Made by a program: the position numbers and the translations under genes
Part shown: in pieces, positions 24,628 through 35,098 of the stretch
How the letters are laid out: every line of letters begins with the position of its first letter
Numbering within the stretch: the first letter of the stretch is position 1
NCBI GenBank assembly: GCA_029531795.1
Contig: JAPEIS010000014.1
Location: 1,178,001 to 1,242,000 of the forward strand
Direction of reading: 5' to 3'
Length of the DNA: 64,000 nucleotides
Source: Sclerotinia nivalis
Taxonomy: Eukaryota; Ascomycota; Leotiomycetes; Helotiales; Sclerotiniaceae
The notes under the pieces: generated by a model
Database searches by the model: none
Seen by the model: only the letters and a program-made list of their open reading frames with translations
What the model was told of the DNA's origin: nothing

Positions 24628-24997
24628 TTAGCTGTTTTAAGATTCTTGTTCGTAATGGATGATGCTGGGATTAATCTAGTTCTGGATAGCTGGCCATTTG
24701 GGGGTATGTGCCATGCCCTGTCAGGAAGGAGCATTGTGAAGTTTGAGGAAAGATGTATCCTCCGAACACACATGGTGCAGATTCTTAGATTAGTATGAAG
24801 GGAGGTAACATTTGATTGAACCTTCTGGTTCTCCTAGGATGAAAAAGAAATTGACAATTAAAGGGGGGGTGGAAAGACAACAGGATATAAAAGCAGACAC
24901 ATTTGTGCGCCGTATTCTAAAATTGTAAAATTGTAGTCTAGAATGGATGTCAGACTCTCATCCGAATTTTGGTAACTGAGCCAAAAATAATGCTACT

Positions 24998-25150
24998 GAA
25001 GATGGATAGAATCGAACTATCGTTTCATGCACTCACGGTAGCTGTGGTAGTTTGACCTCTTTCCCGACCTCAGGAATGTGATCAGGCCTAGATTACTCCT
25101 TGCCACAGCACACTTCGAAGCATGTGTCTTGACCACTGGACCACATCCTC
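24998..25150 (-). tRNA. tRNA-like gene 3 with 82-base intron-site insertion; anticodon reads CGA
   Basis: This is the best-preserved member. Acceptor GAGGATG/CATCTTC pairs at all seven positions (one G-U). The D stem GTC/GAC, anticodon stem CATGC/GCATG and T stem GATAG/CTATC are perfect. The T loop is TTCGATT and the discriminator is A. Removing 25032-25113 leaves 71 bases with anticodon loop TTCGAAT, reading CGA, nominally serine. The variable region has only four bases, whereas normal serine tRNAs have a long variable arm, so serine identity is doubtful. The A box TGGTCCAGTGG is at 25133-25143, the B box is near 25009-25018, and a T5 run lies about 12 bases downstream. Confidence 0.6.
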
Positions 25151-25329
25151 TGTTATTTGTTTGGTGTTTGCTTTTAAGATATGACATGATATAGTATAGC
25201 TGAATGACCCCAATTATGCGATCAAAAAAGATATACTAATTTTCATTGACAAAAATGACCAGAGGAAAAACCAGTACTATGGATTCCATAACAAAAAACG
25301 ACCACCATTCAAAGTATTAAAAGTGAAAT

Positions 25330-25466
25330 GGGGATGGATAGAATTGAAATATCGCCTCATGTTCTTAAGATGAAGTCACTACTCATAAGAGTTGCCCTAA
25401 AGGCACGTAATCAAGCTGATAAAAGCCCACTTCATGACAAGTACCTTACCACTAGACCACATCTCC
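25330..25466 (-). pseudogene. tRNA-like element 4 (67-base insertion, U33 missing)
   Basis: Acceptor GGAGATG/CATCCCC pairs at six of seven positions, and the anticodon stem CTTGT/ACATG at four of five. The T arm has TTCAATT and four of five pairs. The A-box-like TGGTCTAGTGG is intact and the discriminator is A. The insertion 25364-25430 begins GTGGGC and ends TTAAG, so it has lost the CCGTGAG end shared by the others. The anticodon loop starts CATGAA, with A instead of the invariant U33, so decoding function is unlikely. T4 and T6 runs lie within about 45 bases downstream. Confidence 0.45.
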
Positions 25467-25638
25467 AATATACATTAACCTCCTCTCGCGAATGTCTAAC
25501 TATGTAGTCTTGCAACTGCGAAATCAGGGCAAGGCTTAGTAGCCGCACCTTAGACTCCCGAGAAGCAGAAATACTGAACACCATCTACACAGGAATATAG
25601 ATGATATAACCGAATCCAAAAAAAAAAAATTTAATAAT

Positions 25639-25773
25639 AGGGATGTATAGAATCGAACTATTGCTAAATGAGCTCACGGCAAATCTTAGATTACCGGAAT
25701 CGCCTTATGGCGCCCACAGTCCCTCCAAGATCTTACTTCCGTGTCACTTGTCTTGCTACTAGAAAACATTCCA
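25639..25773 (-). pseudogene. tRNA-like element 5 (about 64-base insertion, weak acceptor stem)
   Basis: The T arm has a five-pair-capable stem around TTCGATT, with one mismatch. The anticodon stem AGTGA/TCATT pairs at all five positions with one G-U. The acceptor TGGAATG/CATCCCT pairs at five of seven. The A-box region TTTCTAGTAGC is degenerate. The anticodon loop is one base too long (CACGGAA plus C). The insertion 25673-25736 ends CCGTGAG. A T12 run follows within about 20 bases. It is clearly homologous to its neighbours but structurally decayed. Confidence 0.42.
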
Positions 25774-25968
25774 CGGTACTTGTTGTCCTCCAATGGCTTA
25801 TGCCTTATAATGATGACTGATGACAATGAGAAAGGAAAGAGCTTAGTACCGGTCCCACCCCCCGGCCGCTGTACCTGCTCTCCGGAAGAGAAGAATCGCC
25901 CTTCTAACGCCCACTATAGAATTCCCCTTTCCATCCCAAAAATGAGATTTTAGGATAGCAAAACTATA

Positions 25969-26107
25969 TGGGATGGATAGATTCGAACTATCGTCACATG
26001 AACACACGGCAAATATATGTATGCACAATCAGGGTTACCAGCAACTATGGGGTTCATCAGGAGATCAAACTAGAAATCAAGTGTCTCAATCACTAGACAA
26101 ATCGACA
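25969..26107 (-). pseudogene. tRNA-like element 6 (68-base insertion, acceptor stem lost)
   Basis: The T arm GATAG-TTCGAAT-CTATC is perfect and the anticodon stem CTTGA/TCATG pairs at four of five. The loop is TTTCTA plus T, nominal anticodon TCT. The putative 5' acceptor strand TGTCGAT no longer pairs with CATCCCA, and the discriminator is T. The A-box-like TTGTCTAGTGA is weakened. The insertion 26003-26070 ends CCGTGTG. T4 and T5 runs lie downstream. The 5' limit is therefore the least certain of the array. Confidence 0.4.
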
Positions 26108-26448
26108 TTTCTTTCCCCATCAAATTTAAATAGATTTCTAATATACAGATGTTGTTCCATGGTATTAGCAGAAACGTTGCCTTGAAAAATCACAGTTGCA
26201 AATAGACGAACATGTCTTACGTACAATCGATGTATGTTGCTATGCGAATTTATAAATGTCGACTACTCCGATCCCTCGTAAGAAATTAAGACTTATATGG
26301 TTTCGAAATTCTATAACTGCAAGATCTTCCACTGACTTAAAAGACAACAATGCAACGGAAAAGGTTTTACTGCGGCTGTCAATTGATGGGATATTCCTAG
26401 ATTCTTTAATTTTTAAAATGATGGGTTCCTAGGACCATCGACAGTCAT

Positions 26449-27050
26449 CCATAACTTCATATCAAGGTGGGACTAGTGTTTTGATATATTGGGCAAAAAG
26501 TTACAATTAACTGTCCATAACTTCACAAAGGTGGGAATTTCCTTGAAAACCATTGTCTACTGGTTGCAGTCCTCTGCGAAGCTACGTAAGGCAAGACTAC
26601 TTCGCAACGGGATAACAATTGATGATAGACCGGTTGGTTGCTGTAACTTATTACGGCATGTCTCAACAGGGTACTGTAGTTGACCATGATCCCAAGTAAC
26701 AGGGAACTATTCTTCAGTCTTATAGATCTTGCAAGAATATTGCTATCTAGTAGCTATAGGAACCTTTGTCACCCCTATATAACGGCTCAATGTACTGGAT
26801 TTAATCATACGGAGCAACAGCGAGCTCACTCTACTATCCCCTGTATAAATTTCAACTGAAATCACATCTTCACATAGGTCTCTGGACCTGATACGGCTCT
26901 TAACACCATTCAATCAACCAAATGATTGCTGTAGTTTATAACTCCGCATTCTGACAATTTAATTAATGACCATAACTCCGCCTCCACGTGCTTGCTACAC
27001 CAGTAGTTCTCCATAACTCCACATCACAATGGGACTACTCCACAACCCAT
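26449..27050. repeat. Dispersed short repeats with core CCATAACTYC
   Basis: Copies with the core CCATAACTTC or CCATAACTCC occur near 26451, 26514, 26970 and 27011. A partial TATAACTCC copy is near 26938. Three copies are followed by a CACA/AGGTGGGA-like tail (for example CATAACTTCACAAAGGTGGG). Spacing is irregular, and they look like diverged remnants of one unit. Confidence 0.4.
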
Positions 27051-27924
27051 ATCACTTTCAAAGCCATTACCAATGACCTGTCAAGAGATTGTAATCGTCT
27101 CCTCCACCTCATCTCCCACCTGAGCCAAATCAAGCTCATTGCATGACCAACTATTTTGACTGTCTCATTTTCGCTGGTTTCTGAAAGCTTTCCCTAAGAG
27201 CTTCCCTTGATGGTGCCTTAACACGACAAGACTAATTTGTCCCAACTTTGAATTCCGAATAACTTATTCAAAGTTGTCACTTCGAAACCCAGAAAGGCAA
27301 CCTCAAAAGTTCGTGAGGCACAAGTGCTATCCCTTACCGCACTGAAATGATGGAGTAGTCTGAGTCTTCTAACTATCACATTAATTTCTCAACTGCTGAG
27401 AGAAGATAAAGAGTTCGGATAGATCTGAGCACTGATGCAATACGCAATATCATGACATGGAATGATCATTGTATGTTCTAAAAGTTCTTGACTTAAAGTG
27501 CCCCGTATTGAGCTCGGGATAAAATATCGGTACAGAGAAACCCAACAACATATGACAAAGTCAAGAGCATTACTCATATGTATTCAGAACATAATTCGAA
27601 ATATGCAGCACTCATTATCTCGACTAGAAACCGAGTAACTGCAAAGAGGGAAACAATTCCAAGGTTTGATTTTCAAGAACGTTCATTTAGAACTCTCGAA
27701 AAATCTATGTAAATGTATTACGAAAGAAGTTCTTGATGGGAAAGGAGATGGAACAATAAAAGTTCAATTCTCAAGTGCAGTGTATTCATACTTGTCTAGG
27801 CACTCAAGACACTTATCTTCGAGTAGGCATGAGTCAAATTAAGTGAACGTTTCTTATCCTTCACGGTTTATCCCTCAGAAAATCCTGAGGAATATACAAT
27901 CAACCAAAAATGCGTAAAAAAATT

Positions 27925-27985
27925 CATCATCATCCACGAAATTCCACTGCATGTTGAAACGCAGTCTACTCACGGTAATTTAAAG
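27925..27985 (-). other. Possible remnant of a seventh tRNA-like element
   Basis: On the minus strand ACCGTGAGT is followed by CTGCG-TTTCAACA-TGCAG, a hairpin resembling a T arm with TTCAA in its loop, and a T7 run follows. No 5' half or acceptor stem could be found, so membership of the family is weak. Confidence 0.2.
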
Positions 27986-28439
27986 AATAAATCTCTGAAT
28001 GGTGCAGAAATTGCAATGAATTTTGAATTTTGAAACTTCAAAATTAACAAATTTTCAGATATGGAAAATCATGTTGTTGCCCAGACATTTGGCATTTTCA
28101 CCCCTATCAAAGTGGCAAACCAACATTGAAATTGGCGAAAGCGACTATCAAGATAAGCGCGCAAGCGCGATGGCACCCTCAATTCAAAAATGACATTCCT
28201 GGTTCCCGACACCTAATTGGAGCCTCTCCGCCTCTCGCCACATTCAGGACCCCTGAAAATCCACATGCTTCGAGAGTGATGTGAAACTAACCTTTGGTAA
28301 GGTAGCGAAACTAGTCTCCAATAAATCGGTGAATAATAAATTAAATAAATCAAGCTGCTCAAGACTTCACCACACCACATCACAACCACATAACAATATT
28401 GAAAAAGTTGTGAAGAGTGGTAATCAACAATTCTTCATC

Positions 28440-29749
28440 ATGCCGCCAGTAGCTACATCTACAATTACGACGTCGACATCCAATGGATCAGGAAGTCCAC
28501 GATTAAGGGTAAATGGAGGAGGAGAGGGAGGAGGAGTTTCAGGAAAGAATGAGGAGGGGTCCCCTCCACAGATAGATATTGATGTAAAAGAACACGATTT
28601 CTTCTGGACATATACCGAGGAACCACATCGAAGTAGACGTTTAGCAATTATTAAAGCTCATCCAGAGGTACGTACCTATCCAACCCTTAATTCCCCATGC
28701 ATATCCCTCAATCCACAAAGACTAACCCCCTCCTCACCCCACAGGTAACCAAACTGTGCGGTCCAGAACCCCTCACAAAATACGTCGTCCTCCTCGTCGT
28801 ATCAATCCAAATCCTCTGCGCCTACCTCCTCCGCAACACCCCCTTCCTATCCTGGAAATTCTTTCTCACTGCCTACATAATCGGCGCCACCGCAAACCAA
28901 AACCTATTTCTCGCCATCCACGAAATTTCCCACAATTTAGCTTTCAAAAATGCGAATTTGAATCGGGCATTGGCTGTTTTCGCCAATTTACCTATTGGGA
29001 TTCCGTATTCTGCTTCTTTCAGAGTACGTTTACATGCCTACCTACCAAATCTTTTGAATCGGAAAAGCTAACCCAAGAATACACAGCCATACCACCTAAC
29101 GCACCACAAATCCCTCGGCGTTGACGGACTAGACACCGATCTCCCCACGCGCTTCGAAGCCATATTCCTCGATTCCCTCCTCGGAAAAGCCTTCTTCTGC
29201 ACCTTCCAAATCCTCTTTTACGCCATCCGACCCATATTCATCTACGCCGTCCCCTTCACCTCCATCCACATCATCAACATCCTCACCCAAGTCCTCTTTG
29301 ACATCCTCCTCGTAAAAACGACCAACTCCTACAACTCCCTGTACTACCTAATCCTCTCCGCCTTCCTCGCAGGATCCCTACACCCATGCGCAGGGCACTT
29401 CATAGCCGAACACTACGTCTTCGAGCGCCAACCCCTCCTAGCACGAGACCCCAAAACCGGCGTCGAAATCCCCGAGACGTTTTCCTACTACGGTCCTCTA
29501 AATTTCTTTACCTACAACGTTGGATTACACAATGAACATCATGATTTTCCCGCGGTGCCTTGGACACGTTTACCCGCGCTTCACGAGATGGCGAAGGAAT
29601 TCTATGCGGAGTTGCCGAGACACGAGAGTTGGATCTATGTGATTTGGCAGTTTGTGTGGGATAAGGAGGTGGGTATGACGTGTAGGGTGAAGAGGAAGGA
29701 GGGGGGCCGAAAAGTAGGGGGGTGGACTCAGCAGGAGGTGCAGGCCTAG
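28440..29749 (+). CDS. Sphingolipid delta(4)-desaturase (dihydroceramide desaturase)
   Basis: The exons are 28440-28667, 28745-29023 and 29087-29749, giving 389 residues. The membrane enzyme of the endoplasmic reticulum introduces the 4,5 double bond into the sphingoid base of ceramide, a step towards fungal glucosylceramides. The start of the conserved part (DFFWTYTEEPHRSRRLAIIKAHPEV) is characteristic of Des1. All three di-iron histidine boxes are present: HEISHN, HLTHH and HNEHHD. An additional AGHFIAEHYVF lies before the third. Several hydrophobic spans flank them. The third exon is C-rich in its codon third positions, unlike the AT-rich first exon. The start is the first ATG of the frame; upstream there is only a GTG. 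Confidence 0.95.
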
Positions 29750-30938
29750 GTGTAGCTTCTAGATGCATTTAGATCTATGGTTTTGAGAGTTGTTGCTTTT
29801 ACGGCTGTGGAAGGGGGATATAATGATGATAGACTTGTATATATGAATATGAGATGAGATAAGATGGGTTATAGAATGCATATATTACTCGGCGTTCACA
29901 TATATCACGTATTATACGTACATATTTTCCAAGATACATACACATACACGCATAATGACGATATCAAATATCTCTCTTGCAATTATACTTACTTAACTAC
30001 CTACCTATCTCCGTATCACACACAACACAGCCAGCCCCCAATCATCTCAGCACTCATTATATCACCTAATCACTCAACCTCTCATTCTCATTCTCACGCT
30101 ACATACATAGGTACATCCATACAAACGATGATTGATATAATACCAGCATTTCAATATTTTCCATCCATCCACCCATCCATGCCAGTTCAGCTAGGCTAAT
30201 CCAGCCTTTAGACCCTCTTCTCTCTTCTCTCTTCTCTCTTCTCTCTCTTCTCCTCTATCTCTCCTCTATCTCTCCTCTACTCCATTCCATTTCACCTTCA
30301 CCATCACCTTCCACATCCCATCCACACCCCCATCCATTTCTGCAACCACAATTATGAAAATCAGGCATGGTAAGTAAAGTAAGCAAGTACTATGTATGTA
30401 TATCCACAAACAAGCATAAAATGAAACCCCGCTCCTACCCTACCGTACCCCATCACCGCACAAATGAAAAATAGAAAAAGAATGAGAAGCTCGTCAAAGG
30501 AAAATGAATTCGCGAAGAAAAGGAAAGCAATAGAATACAGAGATACAAAGTAGGGCTCGCTGTAGTATTTGCAATGCCGAGTTTTGGCGAGAGAGAACAA
30601 GACAAGATGAGGAAAAGGAAAATGAAAAATCAAGTGGGAAGGAAATGGGAATTTTTGGAGGAATCGTAAATTAAGAGTTTTCTTGTACCCATTTCGTTCT
30701 GATACAAGAGATGAGGTCTAGCACCCAAGAAACTAGGTACCTAAGAGTAGGTAGCAGAACTACAGAAACAGCATTGGGAGCACCGGAAAAGACACCAATA
30801 TTGATCATCTCGCTTCATGTCCGTCTTCTTATACAATAATGGAAGAAGACGTGAAAAACGCTGTAACCCATCAAAGCCAGAAACCAGAAGCCACAACCCA
30901 AAAGCCAAATGCGAGCAAGCAAGCAACCCAACTTTAGA
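29750..30938. other. Intergenic between convergent genes
   Basis: This lies between the 3' ends of the desaturase and VAP genes. It holds a pyrimidine-rich tract listed separately and no convincing gene. Confidence 0.5.
30210..30285. repeat. CT-rich microsatellite (TCTCT/CTTCTCT units)
   Basis: Repeated CTTCTCT and CTCTATCTCTC units, read directly from the sequence. It probably lies in a 3' UTR or spacer. Confidence 0.85.
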
Positions 30939-32235
30939 TTAGAAGAATAGGTATGCGAGTAGGAAGCTGAGCAAACATAAAGCTGCGACGATTTGTACCG
31001 GTACACCATCTACTCCTTGCAACTTGGTAGGCGCTTCATTAACCGTCTCATTTGAAGTTTCTCCATTTGCTACTTTTCTCATTCTCAAACCACCTTGTTC
31101 GGCATAAGATGCAATAGTCTTCTTTGCTTCGGCGAGTTGGGCTTGAAGTTCTTCGACAGAGGCGGGGATTCCTGTTGGAGCGGTGACGGCGGATGCATTG
31201 CTTTCTCTGTTGGTGGCGAGGTTGGAAGCAGAGGAGCGGGCATCGCCGAGGTGGCGGTTGCCAGCCGGTTCATCACTTACACTGACCGAGGGAGCTGGGC
31301 CTGAGCCTCCGGATACCACACGGTTGGTTGCAGGGGTGAAATGTTCTTCGGGAGATGGGGATCGGTATGCTGGAGGGGCAGTATCGGGAATTGAATTCTA
31401 GGGATGCTGATGTTAGATAATTCTGTCCTCGGGAATGGTACACAAAGGACTAGAACATACCGCATTATTTGCTCCACTGACGCCATTTCTCATAGGTGTA
31501 ACTGTTGCTCCTCCTGCTGACTTTGGTGGTAGGAAAACAACTCGAATCTTCTTCTCTTGAATATCCTTCTTATCTGCTCGGTCGACATGCTATATGAAAC
31601 CAGTTAGTGTCAGTCCATGCGAGGAAAGTTCTTCAAAATGTAGCTATTGTGGGTATTGTACGTTTGATGGTGAGTCTACAAACTCCTTGTCTGGTGTAAT
31701 TTCGACGGATTGGACTAGGAATTTATCTCTGCACTTCGCATCGAGAGGTGGCTCCTCCTTCATTGCCTGTAAGAGAACTATGCCAACATAATTAGCCCCA
31801 GCCGTGTATGTATTCTTCCCGATCCCGAACGGCGCATACCAGTAACATCTATACTTCTTCCCGGCTCCAATTTACCAGAGTTTGGTCGCACGCAGTATCT
31901 ATTGGCAAGTATTAAAAGGATGTTCCGAAGCCTGAAGGTATAAGATATGGTAGAACGAACTGTTTGGGCGCAGTAGTCTTGACCTGTTAAATGCACAGCA
32001 GATTAGTACTTAAAGAAAGCAAATGAATACTACAAAAGATTTCCTTACCTTGAAACCAACGGGAGTAAGATTAGGATTTCTAATTCTCAATGTTTGCGAA
32101 ACCTCAGTGGTAAACGGACCTGCCACATGTTAGGAACCCTCATCTCGTGTCCTTCGACGCTCAAGTAGAAGTAGAATGAATATCATGTAGCGTACGATGA
32201 AAGCCAAGCTCTTGCGAATCGATCTCGACAGACAT
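30939..32235 (-). CDS. VAMP-associated protein (Scs2/VAP family), ER membrane anchor
   Basis: There are seven exons: 32235-32196, 32119-32049, 31983-31961, 31898-31840, 31777-31662, 31589-31461 and 31397-30939, giving about 298 residues. VAPs sit in the ER membrane and bind FFAT-motif proteins at contact sites. The N-terminal MSP domain is visible: SVEIDSQELGFHRPFTTEVS, LRIRNPNLTPVGFKVKTTAPK, YCVRPNSGKLEPG and VLLQAMKEEPP. A Ser/Pro-rich linker, a predicted coiled coil (VEELQAQLAEAKKTIASY) and a C-terminal hydrophobic tail (VQIVAALCLLSFLLAYLFF) follow. The donor after exon 5 is weak: both 31661 (GTACAA) and 31679 (GTAGAC) keep the frame and differ by six residues. The gene is divergent from the UBX gene. 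Confidence 0.92.
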
Positions 32236-33353
32236 GATGGGCGTATTTGTACAGTTGCTCCAAAGTGTTTGTAAGGTTGTGAGATTTGTAGGGAATAATT
32301 TGTATTTGAGGAATTATTTATTAGGATGTTGGTTGTTTTCGCTCGACCTGGTTTGATATGTAATGACGAGGGTCCGAGTTGACAAAGAAGGTGATGGGTG
32401 GCCGTTTGTCATTCATTCCATTCCCTGTGGGTTTGATTTGGTTTGCGACCAATAGTGAAGGTAAATAAATGAATTTGATACAAGTTTCCGATGTGTGTGT
32501 TATTTTGAAACCTTTCAACTTTCGGGAAACAAACAAATGAAATATCAAGAAAGGGGGGTTATATTTTGATTGGGGTTATTGGTTACGATAAATAAGTATT
32601 TATTCATTCAATAGTATAAACTTATTGTTTATTATTTATTATCTTTGTACATTACTTATTTTCTTGAATATTCCCTCTTCTCGTTGATCAAACAAAACAT
32701 CCAACGTATCCAATATCTAGTAGTTGTATCTCATTTGCCTATCCTCACTAAAAGTACACTTAAGCAATTATTATTACGGAGATGGACTTCTGAATAGTTC
32801 GATCAATTTTCTAGTGTGTTTTATAATATGTACACGATCGTATTGGGTAGGGAGATAGAAATCTAACGTCATTTAGACAATTCCATCCCACCCTTTGTGC
32901 TACCAACCCGAATATTCTATTGTGACTTGTCAACGTAGGTAGATAGATACCTAGATACCTAGATACCTAGTTACCAGTTACCTAGATACCTAATTACCTA
33001 CTTACATATAACATATAACTTCACTCTATAATCACCAAATTCATCTACCTAATACCACATTCCTACCTTGGAGCTTCAATCAAAAGCACAACACGGCATT
33101 TGAAAGAATTCTAATCAATTGGTATCGAACAACATTCAACCCCATATTTAGTCCCTTTTAGTAGGGGCCACTATCCTGACGCTATACGGAGTAGCTTGGC
33201 CCACAATCATTATATTATTCCGCACAACCCTGAGCTTCCGGAACTCGTCATAATATTCGACTTAATATTTCCTCCACAACTTCAAGACCATCACAATCAC
33301 AAACCGATAAGATATAACACAGGTTACATATTACTATATTACACATAAGAAAG
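32236..33353. promoter_or_regulatory. Shared upstream region of VAP and the UBX protein
   Basis: These 1118 bases separate divergent starts. The region is AT-rich with a short tandem repeat at 32938-33003. No coding frame was recognised. Confidence 0.45.
32938..33003. repeat. ATACCTAG/TTACC tandem repeat
   Basis: About seven diverged copies of an eight-base unit, GATACCTA, with TTACC variants, read directly from the sequence. Confidence 0.8.
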
Positions 33354-34532
33354 ATGTCTACGCCAAGTGACCTCCAACAACTCATTGATATGGGCTTCGA
33401 TCAAGAAAGAGCCCAGATCGCAGTCAAGAAGACTGGTGGATGTATGTACAAATTCTAACTTGCATAGCCCTTGTTTGCTATCGATGTAACCCCGCATACT
33501 GACTACATGCTATATAGTGAACGGAGCATTACAATGGCTCGAGGATAATGAGAACAAGACGATTGAAGAGATCCAAGCCGCAGAAGCTGCGGCGGCACCT
33601 GAATCTGACGAAACCAACCCCAACGTCGAGCCAGCGCCGCTCAAGGAGGGAGAGGAGGCTAAATCCATGGTTTGCACTGATTGCGGGAAGAAGTTTCGTT
33701 CAATGTTGCAAGTTCAAGCTCATGCCGAGCGAACGTAAGATATCATGCCTTTTCACACGACGCATCTAACACCCCTGCACAGCCAACATGAGAACTTCGA
33801 GCAATCTACCGAGGAAATTGCCCCTTTGACTGAGGAGGAAAAGAAACAGAAGATTGCAGAACTTCGCGAAAAGGCCAAGGATAAGAAAGCCAAGCAGGCC
33901 ATTATCGACAAAGAAGAAGCCAAGCGCAATGAGGTTCGTTTGTTACTATTCCTAAATATATAACTTGACTTCCACAGTTACCCCTCCACATCCAACCCCT
34001 ACCCCGCATCAAACTAACATATCACCCTCCACAGCAAATCCGAATGAAGTCAACCAAGGAAGTTTCAGACGCAAAGGAGAAGCTCGCTCGCGACCAACAA
34101 ATCAAAGAGGCACAAGCCAAGCGTGCCGAAAAAGCAGCCGACATCCAGGCGAAGAAGAGAATCCAAGAGAAAATCGCCGTCGATAAAGAAGAACGTCGTC
34201 TCAAGGCCGAAGCCGCCAAAGCGCTCCGTGAAGGTCGTGCTCCCCCAGCTCAACAAGCTGCCCCCGTAGCCGCCCCTGTAGCTTCGACCGGCGCCCCAAA
34301 AGTCCACACTGAATCACGATTGAGACTACAAACCGCTTTCGGGACCTTGACCAAGACCTACCCAGTCGACACGACACTTTTCGAAATCTCTCAGCAACTC
34401 GAGGCCGAGCTCGGTACCGTCAGTAGTTTCACAATGACATTCCCAAAGAAGACCTTCGAGGGCCCGGTCGATTTCGGGAAGACGTTGAAGGAGGCAGGAT
34501 TAATTCCTTCCGCTGTTTTAATCGTCAAGTAA
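33354..34532 (+). CDS. UBA-zinc finger-UBX domain protein (Cdc48/p97 cofactor)
   Basis: The exons are 33354-33441, 33518-33734, 33783-33933 and 34035-34532, giving 317 residues. The UBA domain covers about residues 1-45 (LQQLIDMGFDQERAQIAV, GALQWLEDN) and should bind ubiquitin. A C2H2 finger follows at about 80-105 (CTDCGKKFR then H-x5-H across the intron joint). A long Lys/Glu/Arg coiled coil spans about 110-215. The UBX domain at the C-terminus (about 238-317) begins TESRLRLQTAFGTLTKTYP and contains FTMTFPKKTFEG, close to the p97-binding loop position. By analogy with UBXN1-type proteins it probably links ubiquitylated substrates to Cdc48. All joints use GT...AG ends and preserve the finger and coiled coil. 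Confidence 0.93.
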
Positions 34533-35098
34533 ATGCCGAAGTAGAGGTCGGCATTGGTAAAAGGGCGACGGCGTTTAGGAAAACGATACGATACGATGCA
34601 TGGTTGGTGTTTTGGCGTGATGGCGTGGATCATATGTAAAGTATGTCAAAAAGACTACTACTTACTGAGAAATCTTTACACATACTAAGGTCCTGATATT
34701 CATTCGCATTTACAATTGGACATAAAATAAAAGTTCTCACAACGAATCAATGAAAGAGTCTATAACGTGATATGAATTTTGAGAACAGTGTGCCCGATGA
34801 TATCTCAGCTAACAGCACATCCTATTGATCTCCTCATTAAGCCATAATCAGCCATAAATCCATCGAAAGCAAAATGATGCTTTCTCTAGGTATGTACAAG
34901 AAAACAGTCGCTTGACCGACTCCAGCAAGAAATCCATCATATGTAAAGTCCCTTAGCATTTCGTCCCATTCCATTCCATCCCATCCCATCATAACGCCTC
35001 AAATCCCAATCTCTCTCACGGCTAAACTTTTCGGCTTCCCATTTACATCCCTTATTTGTGCATTATATACACTTTTTAAGTAGCGTCCGCATTCGAAA
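34533..35098. other. Intergenic between convergent genes
   Basis: This lies between the 3' ends of the UBX and RAD52 genes. It contains a short CCATT/CCATC run near 34971. No gene was seen. Confidence 0.5.

Larger units (their letters stand above)
26108..28439. other. Gene-poor stretch upstream of the desaturase gene
   Basis: No convincing coding frame. It contains short dispersed repeats (26.45-27.05 kb) and a possible remnant of a seventh tRNA-like element near 27.9-28.0 kb. The segment near 28.3 kb is the upstream region and leader of the sphingolipid desaturase. Confidence 0.45.

Noticed and set aside
24083..26107. Array elements as tRNA-derived SINEs or mitochondrial insertions
   Set aside because: The 3' tRNA halves and T-run terminators are kept and no body or tail follows, unlike SINEs. 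A- and B-box-like sequences and terminators argue against plain mitochondrial copies, although a very old organellar origin of the bodies is not excluded.
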